DNA of 64,000 nt from Streptomyces collinus (GTDB lineage Bacteria > Actinomycetota > Actinomycetes > Streptomycetales > Streptomycetaceae), in the NCBI RefSeq assembly GCF_031348265.1, contig NZ_CP133771.1, positions 5,208,001 through 5,272,000 of the forward strand. Direction: 5' to 3'. Below the pieces are notes generated by a model. The model had not been told where the DNA came from. It was given only the letters and a program-made list of their open reading frames with translations, and made no database searches. This document shows, in pieces, positions 8,142 through 19,247 of this stretch; the stretch's first letter is position 1; each line of letters opens with the position of its first letter. A program made the translations under genes and the position numbers.

Positions 8142-10106
8142 GTGGAGAACCTCATTGCGCTGCTGGTGGCGGCGCCCCTGCTCGGAGCGGCGGTCCTGCT
8201 GTGCGGCGGGCGGCGGCTGGACGCCGTCGGCCACTGGCTCGGCACCCTGCTCGCGGCCGTCTCCTTCGTGCTCGGCCTGGTGCTGTTCACCGACATGCTG
8301 GGCCGGGACGCCGAGAGCCGCGTCCTGAGCCAGCACCTGTTCAGCTGGATCCCGGTCGAGGGCTTCCAGGCGGACGTCGCCTTCCAGCTCGACCAGCTGT
8401 CCATGACGTTCGTGCTGCTGATCACGGGCGTCGGATCGCTGATCCACCTGTACTCGATCGGGTACATGGAGCACGACGAGCGGCGCCGCCGCTTCTTCGG
8501 CTATCTGAACCTGTTCCTCGCGGCGATGCTGATCCTCGTCCTCGCCGACAACTACCTGCTGCTGTACGTCGGCTGGGAGGGCGTCGGTCTCGCCTCCTAC
8601 CTGCTGATCGGCTTCTGGCAGCACAAGCCCAGCGCCGCCACGGCCGCGAAGAAGGCCTTCCTGGTCAACCGCGTCGGCGACATGGGCCTGTCCATCGCGA
8701 TCATGCTCATGTTCCTGTGGTTCGGCACCTTCGCCTTCGGGCCGGTGCTCGGCGACCACGGTGAGGCCGGGCTCGCCGGTGCCGCCGGTGAGGACAAGCT
8801 GACCGCGATCGCGCTGATGCTGCTCCTCGCCGCCTGCGGCAAGTCCGCCCAGGTGCCGCTGCAGTCCTGGCTCGGGGACGCGATGGAGGGCCCGACCCCG
8901 GTCTCGGCCCTCATCCACGCCGCGACGATGGTGACGGCGGGCGTCTACCTGATCGTCCGCTCCGCGGCCGTCTTCAACGGCGCCCCGGACGCGCAGCTGG
9001 TGGTCACCATCGTCGGCGCGGTCACGCTGCTGTTCGGTGCGATCGTCGGTTGCGCGAAGGACGACATCAAGAAGGCCCTGGCCGGCTCGACCATGTCGCA
9101 GATCGGCTACATGATCCTCGCCGCCGGCCTCGGCCCCATCGGCTACGTCTTCGCGATCATGCACCTGGTGACGCACGGCTTCTTCAAGGCCGGGCTGTTC
9201 CTCGGCGCCGGATCGGTCATGCACGGCATGAACGACGAGGTCGACATGCGCCGCTACGGCGGGCTCCGGAAGTACATGCCGGTCACCTTCGTCACCTTCG
9301 GCCTCGGCTACCTGGCCATCATCGGCTTCCCGGGCCTGTCCGGCTTCTTCTCCAAGGACAAGATCATCGAGGCGGCGTTCGCCAAGGGCGGCACCGAGGG
9401 CTGGATCCTCGGCGCCTGCGCCCTGCTCGGCGCGGCCATCACGGCGTTCTACATGACGCGCGTGATGCTGATGACGTTCTTCGGTGAGGAGCGCTGGCGC
9501 AACGCCCCGACGCCGTCCCCGGCCCGGCCGGACGTGGAGCCCGCCGCCGAGACGCGCGGCGAGTACACACCGCCGCACCCGCACGAGTCGCCCAAGATCA
9601 TGACGATCCCGATGATCGTGCTGGCCGTCGGATCGGTGGCCGGAGGCGCGTTCTTCAGCATCGGCGACCGGTTCATGCACTGGCTGGAGCCCGTCACCGG
9701 GCACAGCCACGGCAACCCGCCGATCAGCGCGGGCGTGGTCACCGGCGCGACCGTCGCGTGCATGATCATCGGCGTGGCCATCGCCTGGGCCCAGTACGGC
9801 CGCCGCCCGGTCCCGGCCGTCGCCCCACGCGGCTCGCTGCTCACCCGGGCCGCCCGCCGCGACCTGCTCCAGGACGACTTCAACCACGTCGTCCTGGTCC
9901 GCGGCGGCGAGCACCTCACGCGCTCCCTGGTCTATGTCGACCACACCCTGGTCGACGGCGTCGTCAACGGCACGGCGGCCTCGGTCGGCGGCCTCTCCGG
10001 GCGGATGCGCAAGCTGCAGAACGGCTTCGCCCGCTCCTACGCGGTCTCGATGTTCGGGGGTGCGGCGGTCATCGTCGCCGCGACCCTGCTGATGAGGGCG
10101 GTCTGA
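8142..10106 (+). CDS. nuoL: NADH-quinone oxidoreductase subunit NuoL
   Basis: This 654-residue antiporter-like subunit is the distal proton channel of complex I. The proton-antiporter family core is clear: YVGWEGVGLASYLLIGFW near residue 145, GKSAQVPLQSWLGDAMEGPT near 230, and KALAGSTMSQIGYM near 310. A charged insert near residues 450-490 (TPSPARPDVEPAAETRGEY) is typical of actinobacterial NuoL. The C terminus holds a further hydrophobic segment consistent with the lateral helix end. GTG 8142 lies just after a weak GGAAG ribosome-binding site. Confidence 0.95.
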   Translation: MENLIALLVAAPLLGAAVLLCGGRRLDAVGHWLGTLLAAVSFVLGLVLFTDMLGRDAESRVLSQHLFSWIPVEGFQADVAFQLDQLSMTFVLLITGVGSLIHLYSIGYMEHDERRRRFFGYLNLFLAAMLILVLADNYLLLYVGWEGVGLASYLLIGFWQHKPSAATAAKKAFLVNRVGDMGLSIAIMLMFLWFGTFAFGPVLGDHGEAGLAGAAGEDKLTAIALMLLLAACGKSAQVPLQSWLGDAMEGPTPVSALIHAATMVTAGVYLIVRSAAVFNGAPDAQLVVTIVGAVTLLFGAIVGCAKDDIKKALAGSTMSQIGYMILAAGLGPIGYVFAIMHLVTHGFFKAGLFLGAGSVMHGMNDEVDMRRYGGLRKYMPVTFVTFGLGYLAIIGFPGLSGFFSKDKIIEAAFAKGGTEGWILGACALLGAAITAFYMTRVMLMTFFGEERWRNAPTPSPARPDVEPAAETRGEYTPPHPHESPKIMTIPMIVLAVGSVAGGAFFSIGDRFMHWLEPVTGHSHGNPPISAGVVTGATVACMIIGVAIAWAQYGRRPVPAVAPRGSLLTRAARRDLLQDDFNHVVLVRGGEHLTRSLVYVDHTLVDGVVNGTAASVGGLSGRMRKLQNGFARSYAVSMFGGAAVIVAATLLMRAV

Positions 10107-10111
10107 TACCG

Positions 10112-11683
10112 ATGTCCTTTCCTCTGCTGACAGTGACAGCGGCGCTCCCGGCCGTCGGGGCGATCGCCACCGCCGCCGTCCCGGCCGCGAAGCGCACCGC
10201 GGCCAAGTGGCTGGCGCTGCTCTTCTCGCTCGCCACGCTCGTCCTGGCGATCGTCGTCCTGGTGCGCTTCGACCCGGGCGGCGACCGCTACCAGCTCACC
10301 GAGTCCCACGCCTGGATCGCGGACTTCGGCGTCCGCTACGAACTGGGTGTGGACGGCATCGGGGTGGCGCTGGTCGCGCTGACCGCGCTGCTGATCCCGT
10401 TCATCATCCTCGCGGGCTGGCACGACGCCGACCCCCTGGAGACCGGCAGCAGCCGGTGGCGGCCCACGCAGGGCTTCTTCGCCCTGATCCTGGCCGTCGA
10501 GGCGATGGTGATCCTCTCCTTCGAGGCCACCGACGTCTTCCTCTTCTACATCTTCTTCGAAGCCATGCTGATCCCGATGTACTTCCTCATCGGCGGCTTC
10601 GGGGACCGTGCCCACGAGCACGGCGAGAAGGCGGCGGCGACCCAACGCTCGTACGCGGCCGTCAAGTTCCTCCTCTACAACCTGGTCGGCGGTCTGATCA
10701 TGCTGGCCGCGGTGATCGGCCTGTACGTGGTCGCCGGGAACTTCTCGCTGACGGAGATCGCCGAGGCCCGCGCCAACGGCACGCTCGACATGGCGACCAA
10801 CACCGAACGCTGGCTGTTCCTCGGGTTCTTCTTCGCCTTCGCGGTGAAGGCGCCGCTGTGGCCGCTGCACACCTGGCTGCCCAACGCCATGCAGGAGTCC
10901 ACCGCCCCGGTCGCGGTGCTCATCACGGCGGTCGTCGACAAGGTCGGCACCTTCGCGATGCTCCGCTTCTGCCTCCAGCTGTTCCCGGAGGCCAGCAAGT
11001 GGGCCACGCCCGCGATCCTCGTCCTCGCCCTGATCAGCATCATCTACGGGGCGCTGCTCGCGGTCGGCCAGCGGGACATCAAGCGGCTGGTGGCGTACGC
11101 GTCGATCTCCCACTTCGGCTTCATCATCATGGGCATCTTCGCGATGACCAGCCAGGGCCAGTCCGGCGCGACGCTCTACATGATCAACCACGGCATCTCG
11201 ACGGCCGCGCTGATGCTGGTGGCGGGCTTCCTGATCTCCCGGCGCGGCTCGCGGCTCATCGCCGACTACGGCGGAGTGCAGAAGGTCGCCCCGGTGCTCG
11301 CCGGCACCTTCCTGATCGGCAGCCTCGCGACGCTGTCGCTGCCGGGGCTTGCGCCGTTCGTCAGTGAGTTCCTGGTCCTGGTCGGCACGTTCACGCGCTA
11401 CCCGGTGATCGGCATCATCGCCACCTTCGGCATCGTCCTCGCCGCGCTCTACACCCTCGTCCTGTACCAGCGGACGATGACGGGCCCGGTTAAACCGGAG
11501 GTCTCCGCGATGCCGGACCTCCGGGTCCGTGAGCTCGTGGTCGTCGCCCCGCTGGTCGTCCTGCTGATCTTCCTGGGCGTCTACCCGAAGCCCGTCACAC
11601 AGATCATCGACCCGGCGGTCAAACAGACCATGTCCGACGTACAGAAGAAGGACCCCCAGCCCGAGGTGGAGGCGGCCAAGTGA
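10112..11683 (+). CDS. nuoM: NADH-quinone oxidoreductase subunit NuoM
   Basis: This 523-residue subunit belongs to the same antiporter-like family as NuoL and NuoN. Recognisable segments are FYIFFEAMLIPMYFLIG (containing the conserved membrane glutamate), KAPLWPLHTWLPNAMQEST, and KRLVAYASISHFGFI. About 14 hydrophobic helices can be counted. ATG 10112 follows the nuoL stop by five bases, and the longer open frame upstream is out-of-frame nuoL. The stop overlaps the nuoN start as GTGA. Confidence 0.95.
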   Translation: MSFPLLTVTAALPAVGAIATAAVPAAKRTAAKWLALLFSLATLVLAIVVLVRFDPGGDRYQLTESHAWIADFGVRYELGVDGIGVALVALTALLIPFIILAGWHDADPLETGSSRWRPTQGFFALILAVEAMVILSFEATDVFLFYIFFEAMLIPMYFLIGGFGDRAHEHGEKAAATQRSYAAVKFLLYNLVGGLIMLAAVIGLYVVAGNFSLTEIAEARANGTLDMATNTERWLFLGFFFAFAVKAPLWPLHTWLPNAMQESTAPVAVLITAVVDKVGTFAMLRFCLQLFPEASKWATPAILVLALISIIYGALLAVGQRDIKRLVAYASISHFGFIIMGIFAMTSQGQSGATLYMINHGISTAALMLVAGFLISRRGSRLIADYGGVQKVAPVLAGTFLIGSLATLSLPGLAPFVSEFLVLVGTFTRYPVIGIIATFGIVLAALYTLVLYQRTMTGPVKPEVSAMPDLRVRELVVVAPLVVLLIFLGVYPKPVTQIIDPAVKQTMSDVQKKDPQPEVEAAK

Positions 11684-13329
11684 GCGCAACAGCCGTCCAC
11701 AGCCTGTGGACAACAGCGGCCGATCCGATCACCAAGATCGACGCACCCAAGTTCGAGTACGGCCAGCTGTCGCCGACCCTGATCGTCGTCGGCGCGGCGA
11801 TCATCGGCATCCTCATCGAGGCGTTCGTCCCGCGGAAATCGCGCTACTACGCCCAGATGTTCGTGTCCGTCGTCGCCCTCGCGGCCGCCTTCGCCGCGGT
11901 CGTGGCACTCGCGGCCGACGGGTACGGCACGACCAAGGCGCGCATCGCGGCGATGGGCGCGATCGCCGTCGACGGACCGGCCCTGTTCCTCCAGGGCACG
12001 ATCCTGCTGGCGGCCCTGGTGGGCCTGTTCACCTTCGCCGAGCGGCGCCTCGACCCGGTGGTGCACGGCAACCGCGTCGACTCCTTCGCCGCCCAGGCCG
12101 CGTCCGTGCCGGGCAGTGAGAGCGAGAAGGCCGCGGTCAAGGCCGGGTTCACCACCACCGAGGTGTTCCCGCTGCTGATGTTCGCCGTCGCCGGCATGCT
12201 GATCTTCCCGGCGGCCAACGACCTGCTGACGCTGTTCGTGGCGCTGGAGGTCCTCTCCCTGCCGCTGTACCTGCTGTGCGCGCTGGCCCGCCGCAAGCGG
12301 CTCATGTCACAGGAGGCGGCGGTCAAGTACTTCCTGCTCGGCGCCTTCGCCTCCGCGTTCACCCTGTTCGGCATCGCCCTGCTCTACGGCTACGCGGGCT
12401 CGATGTCGTACGCGACGATCGCGCAGGTCGTCGACGGCACCGTGCAGGACGTCAACCCGGCGCTCGCCGACACCATGGGCAATGACGCGCTGCTGCTGAT
12501 CGGCGCCGCGCTGCTGGTCATGGGCCTGCTGTTCAAGGTGGGCGCGGTGCCGTTCCACATGTGGACGCCGGACGTGTACCAGGGTGCGCCGACGCCCGTG
12601 ACCGGCTTCATGGCGGCGGCGACGAAGGTGGCGGCGTTCGGCGCGCTGCTGCGACTGCTGTACGTGGTCCTGCCGGGCCTGCGCTGGGACTGGCGGCCGG
12701 TCATGTGGGCCGTGGCCATCGTCACCATGCTGGGCGGTGCGATCGTCGCGATCACGCAGACCGACATCAAGCGGCTGCTGGCGTACTCGTCGATCGCGCA
12801 CGCCGGGTTCATCCTCGCGGGTGTCATCGCGACCACGCCCGACGGTGTCTCGTCGGTGCTGTTCTACCTCGCGGCGTACTCGTTCGTGACGATCGGCGCC
12901 TTCGCGGTGGTCACGCTCGTCCGCGACGCCGGGGGCGAGGCGACGCACCTGTCGAAGTGGGCGGGGCTCGGGCGCAGGTCCCCGCTGGTGGCGGCGGTGT
13001 TCGCGGTGTTCCTGCTGGCCTTCGCGGGCATTCCGCTGACGTCCGGCTTCGCCGGGAAGTTCGCCGTGTTCAAGGCGGCGGCGGAGGGCGGGGCTGCCCC
13101 GCTCGTCGTGGTCGGTGTGATCTCGTCGGCGATCGCGGCGTTCTTCTACATCCGCGTCATCGTGCTGATGTTCTTCAGCGAGCCGCGGCCGGAGGGCCCG
13201 ACGGTGGCCGTGCCGTCGCCGCTGACGACGACGGCGATCGGGGTGGGCGTGGCGGTCACGCTGGTACTCGGTGTGGCACCGCAGTACTTCCTGGATCTGG
13301 CGGGGCAGGCGGGGGTGTTCGTGCGCTGA
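11680..13329 (+). CDS. nuoN: NADH-quinone oxidoreductase subunit NuoN
   Basis: This 549-residue antiporter-like subunit ends the operon. Diagnostic segments are FVALEVLSLPLYLLCALAR, FKVGAVPFHMWTPDVYQGAP and KRLLAYSSIAHAGF. GTG 11680 overlaps the nuoM stop and is the only start compatible with coupling. The first codons overlap a perfect 17-bp palindrome (11695-11711) that contains most of a DnaA-box-like nonamer. The gene is followed by a strong hairpin, marking the operon end. Confidence 0.95.
   Translation: MSATAVHSLWTTAADPITKIDAPKFEYGQLSPTLIVVGAAIIGILIEAFVPRKSRYYAQMFVSVVALAAAFAAVVALAADGYGTTKARIAAMGAIAVDGPALFLQGTILLAALVGLFTFAERRLDPVVHGNRVDSFAAQAASVPGSESEKAAVKAGFTTTEVFPLLMFAVAGMLIFPAANDLLTLFVALEVLSLPLYLLCALARRKRLMSQEAAVKYFLLGAFASAFTLFGIALLYGYAGSMSYATIAQVVDGTVQDVNPALADTMGNDALLLIGAALLVMGLLFKVGAVPFHMWTPDVYQGAPTPVTGFMAAATKVAAFGALLRLLYVVLPGLRWDWRPVMWAVAIVTMLGGAIVAITQTDIKRLLAYSSIAHAGFILAGVIATTPDGVSSVLFYLAAYSFVTIGAFAVVTLVRDAGGEATHLSKWAGLGRRSPLVAAVFAVFLLAFAGIPLTSGFAGKFAVFKAAAEGGAAPLVVVGVISSAIAAFFYIRVIVLMFFSEPRPEGPTVAVPSPLTTTAIGVGVAVTLVLGVAPQYFLDLAGQAGVFVR
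11695..11713 (+). promoter_or_regulatory. DnaA-box-like nonamer within a 17-bp palindrome at the nuoN 5' end
   Basis: Bases 11695-11711 read GTCCACAG-C-CTGTGGAC, with 8-bp arms and one central base. Bases 11705-11713 on the minus strand read TTGTCCACA, which matches the known Streptomyces DnaA-box consensus. It lies inside the nuoN coding sequence, so it may be chance; DnaA binding is inference. Confidence 0.35.
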
Positions 13330-13350
13330 CGCTCCGCTCGCTGTGAGAAA

Positions 13351-13384
13351 GCGGCCCGGCTCCCCTCAGGGGGTGCCGGGCCGC
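13351..13384 (+). terminator. Terminator hairpin after nuoN
   Basis: GCGGCCCGGC (13351-13360) pairs perfectly with GCCGGGCCGC (13375-13384). A nested CCCC/GGGG stem lies in the loop. No U-tract follows, which is usual for Streptomyces terminators. It lies between nuoN and the convergent Uma2 gene and could serve both. Confidence 0.8.
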
Positions 13385-13404
13385 TGTCCTGTGCTTCGTG
13401 GTGC

Positions 13405-14022
13405 TTACTCGCCGTCGCTCGTGCGGCGCGCTTTGATGCCGGTGAGATCCAGGTCCACGGGGAACGGGCCGCTGACCTTCATCCGCTCACGGAAGATCCC
13501 GGTGCTGGTGTACGCGCCGGTGGTGGGCTCCAGCTCGAAGGCGTGCACTGCGGCCTGGCCCTTCTCGTTCTCTACACGCCAGTAGTGCGGGATACCGGCC
13601 CGGGCGTACTTCAGCGGCTTGGTCTCGCGGTCCCGGGACACGGAGTCTGCTGAGACGACCTCGATGGCGAGCAGGACGGAATCCGCTGGATAACGGGTCT
13701 GCTGCGGGTCCTCCACCACGTCGCCGCGCACCACGATCACATCCGGCTCAGGCCGGTTCTGACGGTCGATGTCGATGGTGAACTCGCGAATGACCTCGAA
13801 TTCCGAGGGGGCCAGCGACTGCAGCTGCCAATTGAAGAAGTCGACAGCGCGTGAGTGAAAAAGAGTCTGCGGACTCACGAAGACGAGGCTCCCGTCGATC
13901 AGCTCCGTGTGCGGAGGGAGATTCGGGAGGCGGTCCAGGTCGTCGGCGGTCCAGCCGCCTTCCGGCGGGGTCGGCCAGCTGGGCGTGGACGCCTTCGGTG
14001 CGACGCTCATCAGTGCTCCCAT
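13405..14022 (-). CDS. Uma2 family (DUF820) restriction-endonuclease-like protein
   Basis: This 205-residue protein belongs to the Uma2/DUF820 family, a PD-(D/E)XK nuclease fold abundant in Streptomyces and cyanobacteria with no settled role. The putative active site is visible as the Asp of RPEPDVIVVRG, the Glu of LLAIEVVS and the Lys of ETKPLKYARAG, in the usual order. The C terminus (PFPVDLDLTGI) is also family-like. The start at 14022 is the longest choice; an in-frame ATG four codons later (14010, MSVAPK) is equally plausible. It is convergent with nuoN and divergent from recQ. Confidence 0.85.
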   Translation of the reverse strand: MGALMSVAPKASTPSWPTPPEGGWTADDLDRLPNLPPHTELIDGSLVFVSPQTLFHSRAVDFFNWQLQSLAPSEFEVIREFTIDIDRQNRPEPDVIVVRGDVVEDPQQTRYPADSVLLAIEVVSADSVSRDRETKPLKYARAGIPHYWRVENEKGQAAVHAFELEPTTGAYTSTGIFRERMKVSGPFPVDLDLTGIKARRTSDGE

Positions 14023-14130
14023 GGGACGGAGTCTCGCCGGTGCGTTCAGACTATCCGCCGGAAACGGGCAAGTCTCCCGCGAACGTGTGAACGACGATCG
14101 TGTCCTTGACGCAGCTGTACCGGGCGGGCC

Positions 14131-14139
14131 TGTGGATAA
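14131..14139 (-). promoter_or_regulatory. DnaA-box-like nonamer upstream of recQ
   Basis: On the minus strand these bases read TTATCCACA, the E. coli consensus DnaA box; Streptomyces prefers G at the third position. It lies 72 bases before the chosen recQ start. A single match of this length can occur by chance. Confidence 0.3.
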
Positions 14140-14210
14140 CTCCGGGGCTGTCGGTGCGGGCGCCTATGGTGGACGCAGTGGTCGAGGCGCGACGCACGGG
14201 GGACGCAACG

Positions 14211-16342
<2,132 letters not shown>

Positions 16343-16343
<1 letters not shown>

Positions 16344-16361
16344 GGCCTGGCCCAGGGGCCC
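16343..16361 (+). terminator. Weak hairpin between convergent recQ and flavoprotein genes
   Basis: GGGCC (16343-16347) pairs with GGCCC (16357-16361), with an inner TGG/CCA. It overlaps the last base of the recQ stop. A bidirectional terminator role is inferred from position only. Confidence 0.4.
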
Positions 16362-16391
16362 ATCACAGGGATCGGCGAGCCGCCGGACCGG

Positions 16392-19247
16392 TCACAACGC
16401 CCGTCCCGCATACGCCCTGACATCCGCGTCGGAGTCCGTCGTCGCCGTGGCGAGGGCCGCCCGGGCCTCCTCGGTGGCGCGGTGCCGGGTCAGTGCCAGG
16501 ACGGCGGCCTTGCGGACGTCCGCGTTGGAGTCCGCCAGAGCCTTGGCGAGGGCCGGCACGGCCACGTCGGGGTCGGCGACGGACAGGGCCGTGGCGGCTC
16601 CGGCCCGGACCTGCCAGGCCGCTTCGGCCAGGGCCGCCACCGCGCGTGCGGTGAGAGGCCCCGGGCAGCCGGTCGTGCCCAGCGCTCCGTAGGCCGCTGC
16701 CCGCACCAGGGCGTCGGGGTCGTCGAGGAGGCCGGTGAGGGCCGCCTCGATGGCGTCGGCAGCGGGATCGGCGGCGGCCGGGATGTCACGGGCCGGCCGC
16801 TCGGCACTCACTGTGGCAAGGCCCTTGGCGATCGCCACGCGGACCTCGCGGGACGGGTCGCCGACCGCCGCCCGGGCCAGTTCGCCGGCGGCGTCGACGG
16901 ACACCAGGGCGCGGACGGCCTCGATGCGGACGGCGATGTCGGAGTCGGCCAGGGAGCCCGCGAACAGGCCGGTGTCGCCCAGGCGCAGGGCGCGCAGGAC
17001 GTCCAGGGCCGCGGCGCGGACCACCGGGTCCGGCTCGGCCAGGGCGGCGGCGAGGCCGTCCCGCAGATCCGGTTCGGCCGGGAGCGTCTCGACGAGCTCA
17101 CGGAGTGACGCGGCAGCGGCGGCACGCACCTCGGCGTGGGCGTCGCGCAAGGCGGTGGCCAGGGCGGTGCCCGTTCCCGGCGGCAGCGTCTCGGTGAGCA
17201 CGCCGACGGCCTCGCGGCGGACGGTGGCCTCGGGGTCGGTCAAGTACGGCTGAAGGGCTTCGAGTTCGGGCTCCTCCTCGGCGAGGGCGACGAGTTCGAG
17301 GAGACGGGCGGAGGACTGCTCGCCGGTAAGCGCGGTGGTCGCGACCTGCGGTACAGGCGACGTGGTCGTCGGGTTCGGTCCGGCCCGCTCCGGCTCTGCC
17401 GCCCCTGCCGGGGCCGCGACCGGCGCCACGTCCCGCGAGCCCGCCGTCGCCACGTCCTCGGCGTGGACCTCGCCGAGAGCACGGGACGGACCGCCGACGG
17501 GGTCGAAGCCGTCGACCGGAACGAGATAGGGAGCCACGGGCCGGGCCGTGAACTCCATCGCACCAGAGGGGGACTTGTGCAGATCGAGATGGTGGAACCA
17601 GGAGGCGTCGTCGCGCCGGGGGTGGTCGACGCGGTCGTGGTAGAGACCCCAGCGGGACTCCGTCCGGGCCAGGGAGGAGCGCGCGGCCATCTCCGCGCAG
17701 TCGCGGATGAAGGTGACCTCGGCGCAGCGCATCAGCTCGTGCGCGGTGCGGGCGCCCATCCCGGCGATGTCGGTGTGCATCCGCTCGAAGGACTCCAGGG
17801 CCAGCGACAGCCGGGCGCCGGACTTGGGCGGGGCCACGTAGTCGTTCACGAAGCGGCGCAGCTTGTACTCGACCTGGGGCTGCGGCGGGCCGTCGGGGTT
17901 GCGCAGCGGGCGGTAGATCAGCTCGTGCGCCGCGCGCAGCTGGTCACCCGGCAACTCCCCTTCGTACGCCGAGTACTGGGAGGCGTCCGCGCCCGCGAGG
18001 TCGCCGAAGACGAACGCGCCGATCATGTAGTTGTGCGGCACGCAGGCCAGGTCGCCGGCCGCGTAGAGCCGGGGCACGGTCGTGCGGGCGTGGTCGTCCA
18101 CGCGGACGCCGGAGGCGGAGTGGCCGCCGCACAGGCCGATCTCGGAGATGTGCATCTCGATGTCGTGGGTGCGGTAGTCGTGGCCGCGACCGGAGTGGAA
18201 GGTGCCGCGGGTGGGGCGCTCGGTGGAGTGCAGGATCGTCTCCAGGGCCGATACCGACTCCTCGGGGAGATGGCTCAGCTTCAGGTAGACGGGGCCCCGG
18301 TCGGAGGCGACCTCCGCCGCGAATTCGGCCATCATCTGGCCCGACCAGTAGTCGGAGTCGACGAAGCGTTCGCCGTGCCGGTTGACCTGGTAGCCGCCGA
18401 AGGGGTTGGCGACGTAGGCGCAGGCCGGGCCGTTGTAGTCCTTGATCAGCGGGTTGATCTGGAAGCACTCGATGCCGGTGAGTTCGGCGCCCGCGTGGTA
18501 GGCCATGGCGTAGCCGTCGCCCGCGTTGGTGGGGTTCTCGTAGGTGCCGTAGAGGTAGCCGGAGGCGGGCAGGCCGAGACGGCCGCAGGCTCCGGTCGCG
18601 AGGATCACCGCGCCCGCGCGGACCTGGACGAACTGCCCGGTGCGGGTGTTGAAGCCCGCCGCTCCGACAGCCCGCCCGTCCGCCGTGAGGACCCGCACCG
18701 GCATCACGCGGTTCTCGATGCGGATCCTCTCCCGCATCTCGCGCCGCCGCAGTTGCCGGTAGAGGACCTTCTTGACGTCCTTGCCCTCCGGCATCGGAAG
18801 GACGTACGAGCCGGAGCGGTGTACCTGGCGGACCGCGTAGTCGCCGTGCTCGTCCTTCTCGAACTTCACGCCGTAGGACTCCAGCCGCTGCACCATGCCG
18901 AAGCCGCGGGTGGCGGTCTGGCGGACGGTGGACTGGTCGACGATGCCGTCGTTGGCGCGGGTGATCTCGGCGACGTAGTCGTCGGGTTCGGCCCGGCCCG
19001 GGATGACCGCGTTGTTGACGCCGTCCATGCCCATGGCGAGCGCGCCGGAGTGACGGACGTGCGCCTTCTCCAGGAGGAGCACGTCCGCGCCGTGCTCGGC
19101 GGCGGTCAGGGCGGCCATGGTGCCGGCGGTGCCGCCGCCGATGACGAGGACGTCGCAGGTCAGTTCCTCGGCGTCGGCGAGAGGCGGGACGGCCAGGGGG
19201 GTGTCCGCAGGGGGGTTCACGGAGGTGGTCACCGGGGTGCCTTTCAC
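16392..19247 (-). CDS. AprA-like FAD flavoprotein fused to C-terminal HEAT repeats
   Basis: This 951-residue protein has two parts. Residues 28-600 are a fumarate reductase/adenylylsulfate reductase-type flavoprotein: the FAD dinucleotide fold is LVIGGGTAGTMAALTAAE, followed by LLLEKAHVRHSG, AVILATGACGR, and the second FAD contact VPRLYAAGDLA. The segment NAGDGYAMAYHAGAELTGIE resembles the AprA signature more than classical SdhA. Residues 640-951 are about nine HEAT/PBS-lyase-type repeats (for example DPDPVVRAAALDVLRAL spacing). GTG 19247 overlaps the ATPase stop as GTGA. It is the last gene of an operon with transporter and AprB-like ferredoxin genes. Oxidation or reduction of an imported sulfur or carboxylic substrate is inference. 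Confidence 0.85.
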   Translation of the reverse strand: MKGTPVTTSVNPPADTPLAVPPLADAEELTCDVLVIGGGTAGTMAALTAAEHGADVLLLEKAHVRHSGALAMGMDGVNNAVIPGRAEPDDYVAEITRANDGIVDQSTVRQTATRGFGMVQRLESYGVKFEKDEHGDYAVRQVHRSGSYVLPMPEGKDVKKVLYRQLRRREMRERIRIENRVMPVRVLTADGRAVGAAGFNTRTGQFVQVRAGAVILATGACGRLGLPASGYLYGTYENPTNAGDGYAMAYHAGAELTGIECFQINPLIKDYNGPACAYVANPFGGYQVNRHGERFVDSDYWSGQMMAEFAAEVASDRGPVYLKLSHLPEESVSALETILHSTERPTRGTFHSGRGHDYRTHDIEMHISEIGLCGGHSASGVRVDDHARTTVPRLYAAGDLACVPHNYMIGAFVFGDLAGADASQYSAYEGELPGDQLRAAHELIYRPLRNPDGPPQPQVEYKLRRFVNDYVAPPKSGARLSLALESFERMHTDIAGMGARTAHELMRCAEVTFIRDCAEMAARSSLARTESRWGLYHDRVDHPRRDDASWFHHLDLHKSPSGAMEFTARPVAPYLVPVDGFDPVGGPSRALGEVHAEDVATAGSRDVAPVAAPAGAAEPERAGPNPTTTSPVPQVATTALTGEQSSARLLELVALAEEEPELEALQPYLTDPEATVRREAVGVLTETLPPGTGTALATALRDAHAEVRAAAAASLRELVETLPAEPDLRDGLAAALAEPDPVVRAAALDVLRALRLGDTGLFAGSLADSDIAVRIEAVRALVSVDAAGELARAAVGDPSREVRVAIAKGLATVSAERPARDIPAAADPAADAIEAALTGLLDDPDALVRAAAYGALGTTGCPGPLTARAVAALAEAAWQVRAGAATALSVADPDVAVPALAKALADSNADVRKAAVLALTRHRATEEARAALATATTDSDADVRAYAGRAL

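Noticed and set aside
7608..9944. Minus-strand open frame of 778 codons opposite nuoL
   Set aside because: Shadow of nuoJ-nuoL with biased His/Asp/Arg composition and no motif.
14106..14140. Sigma-70-type promoter TTGACG...GATAAC before recQ
   Set aside because: Spacing between hexamers is about 23 bases, outside the usable range.
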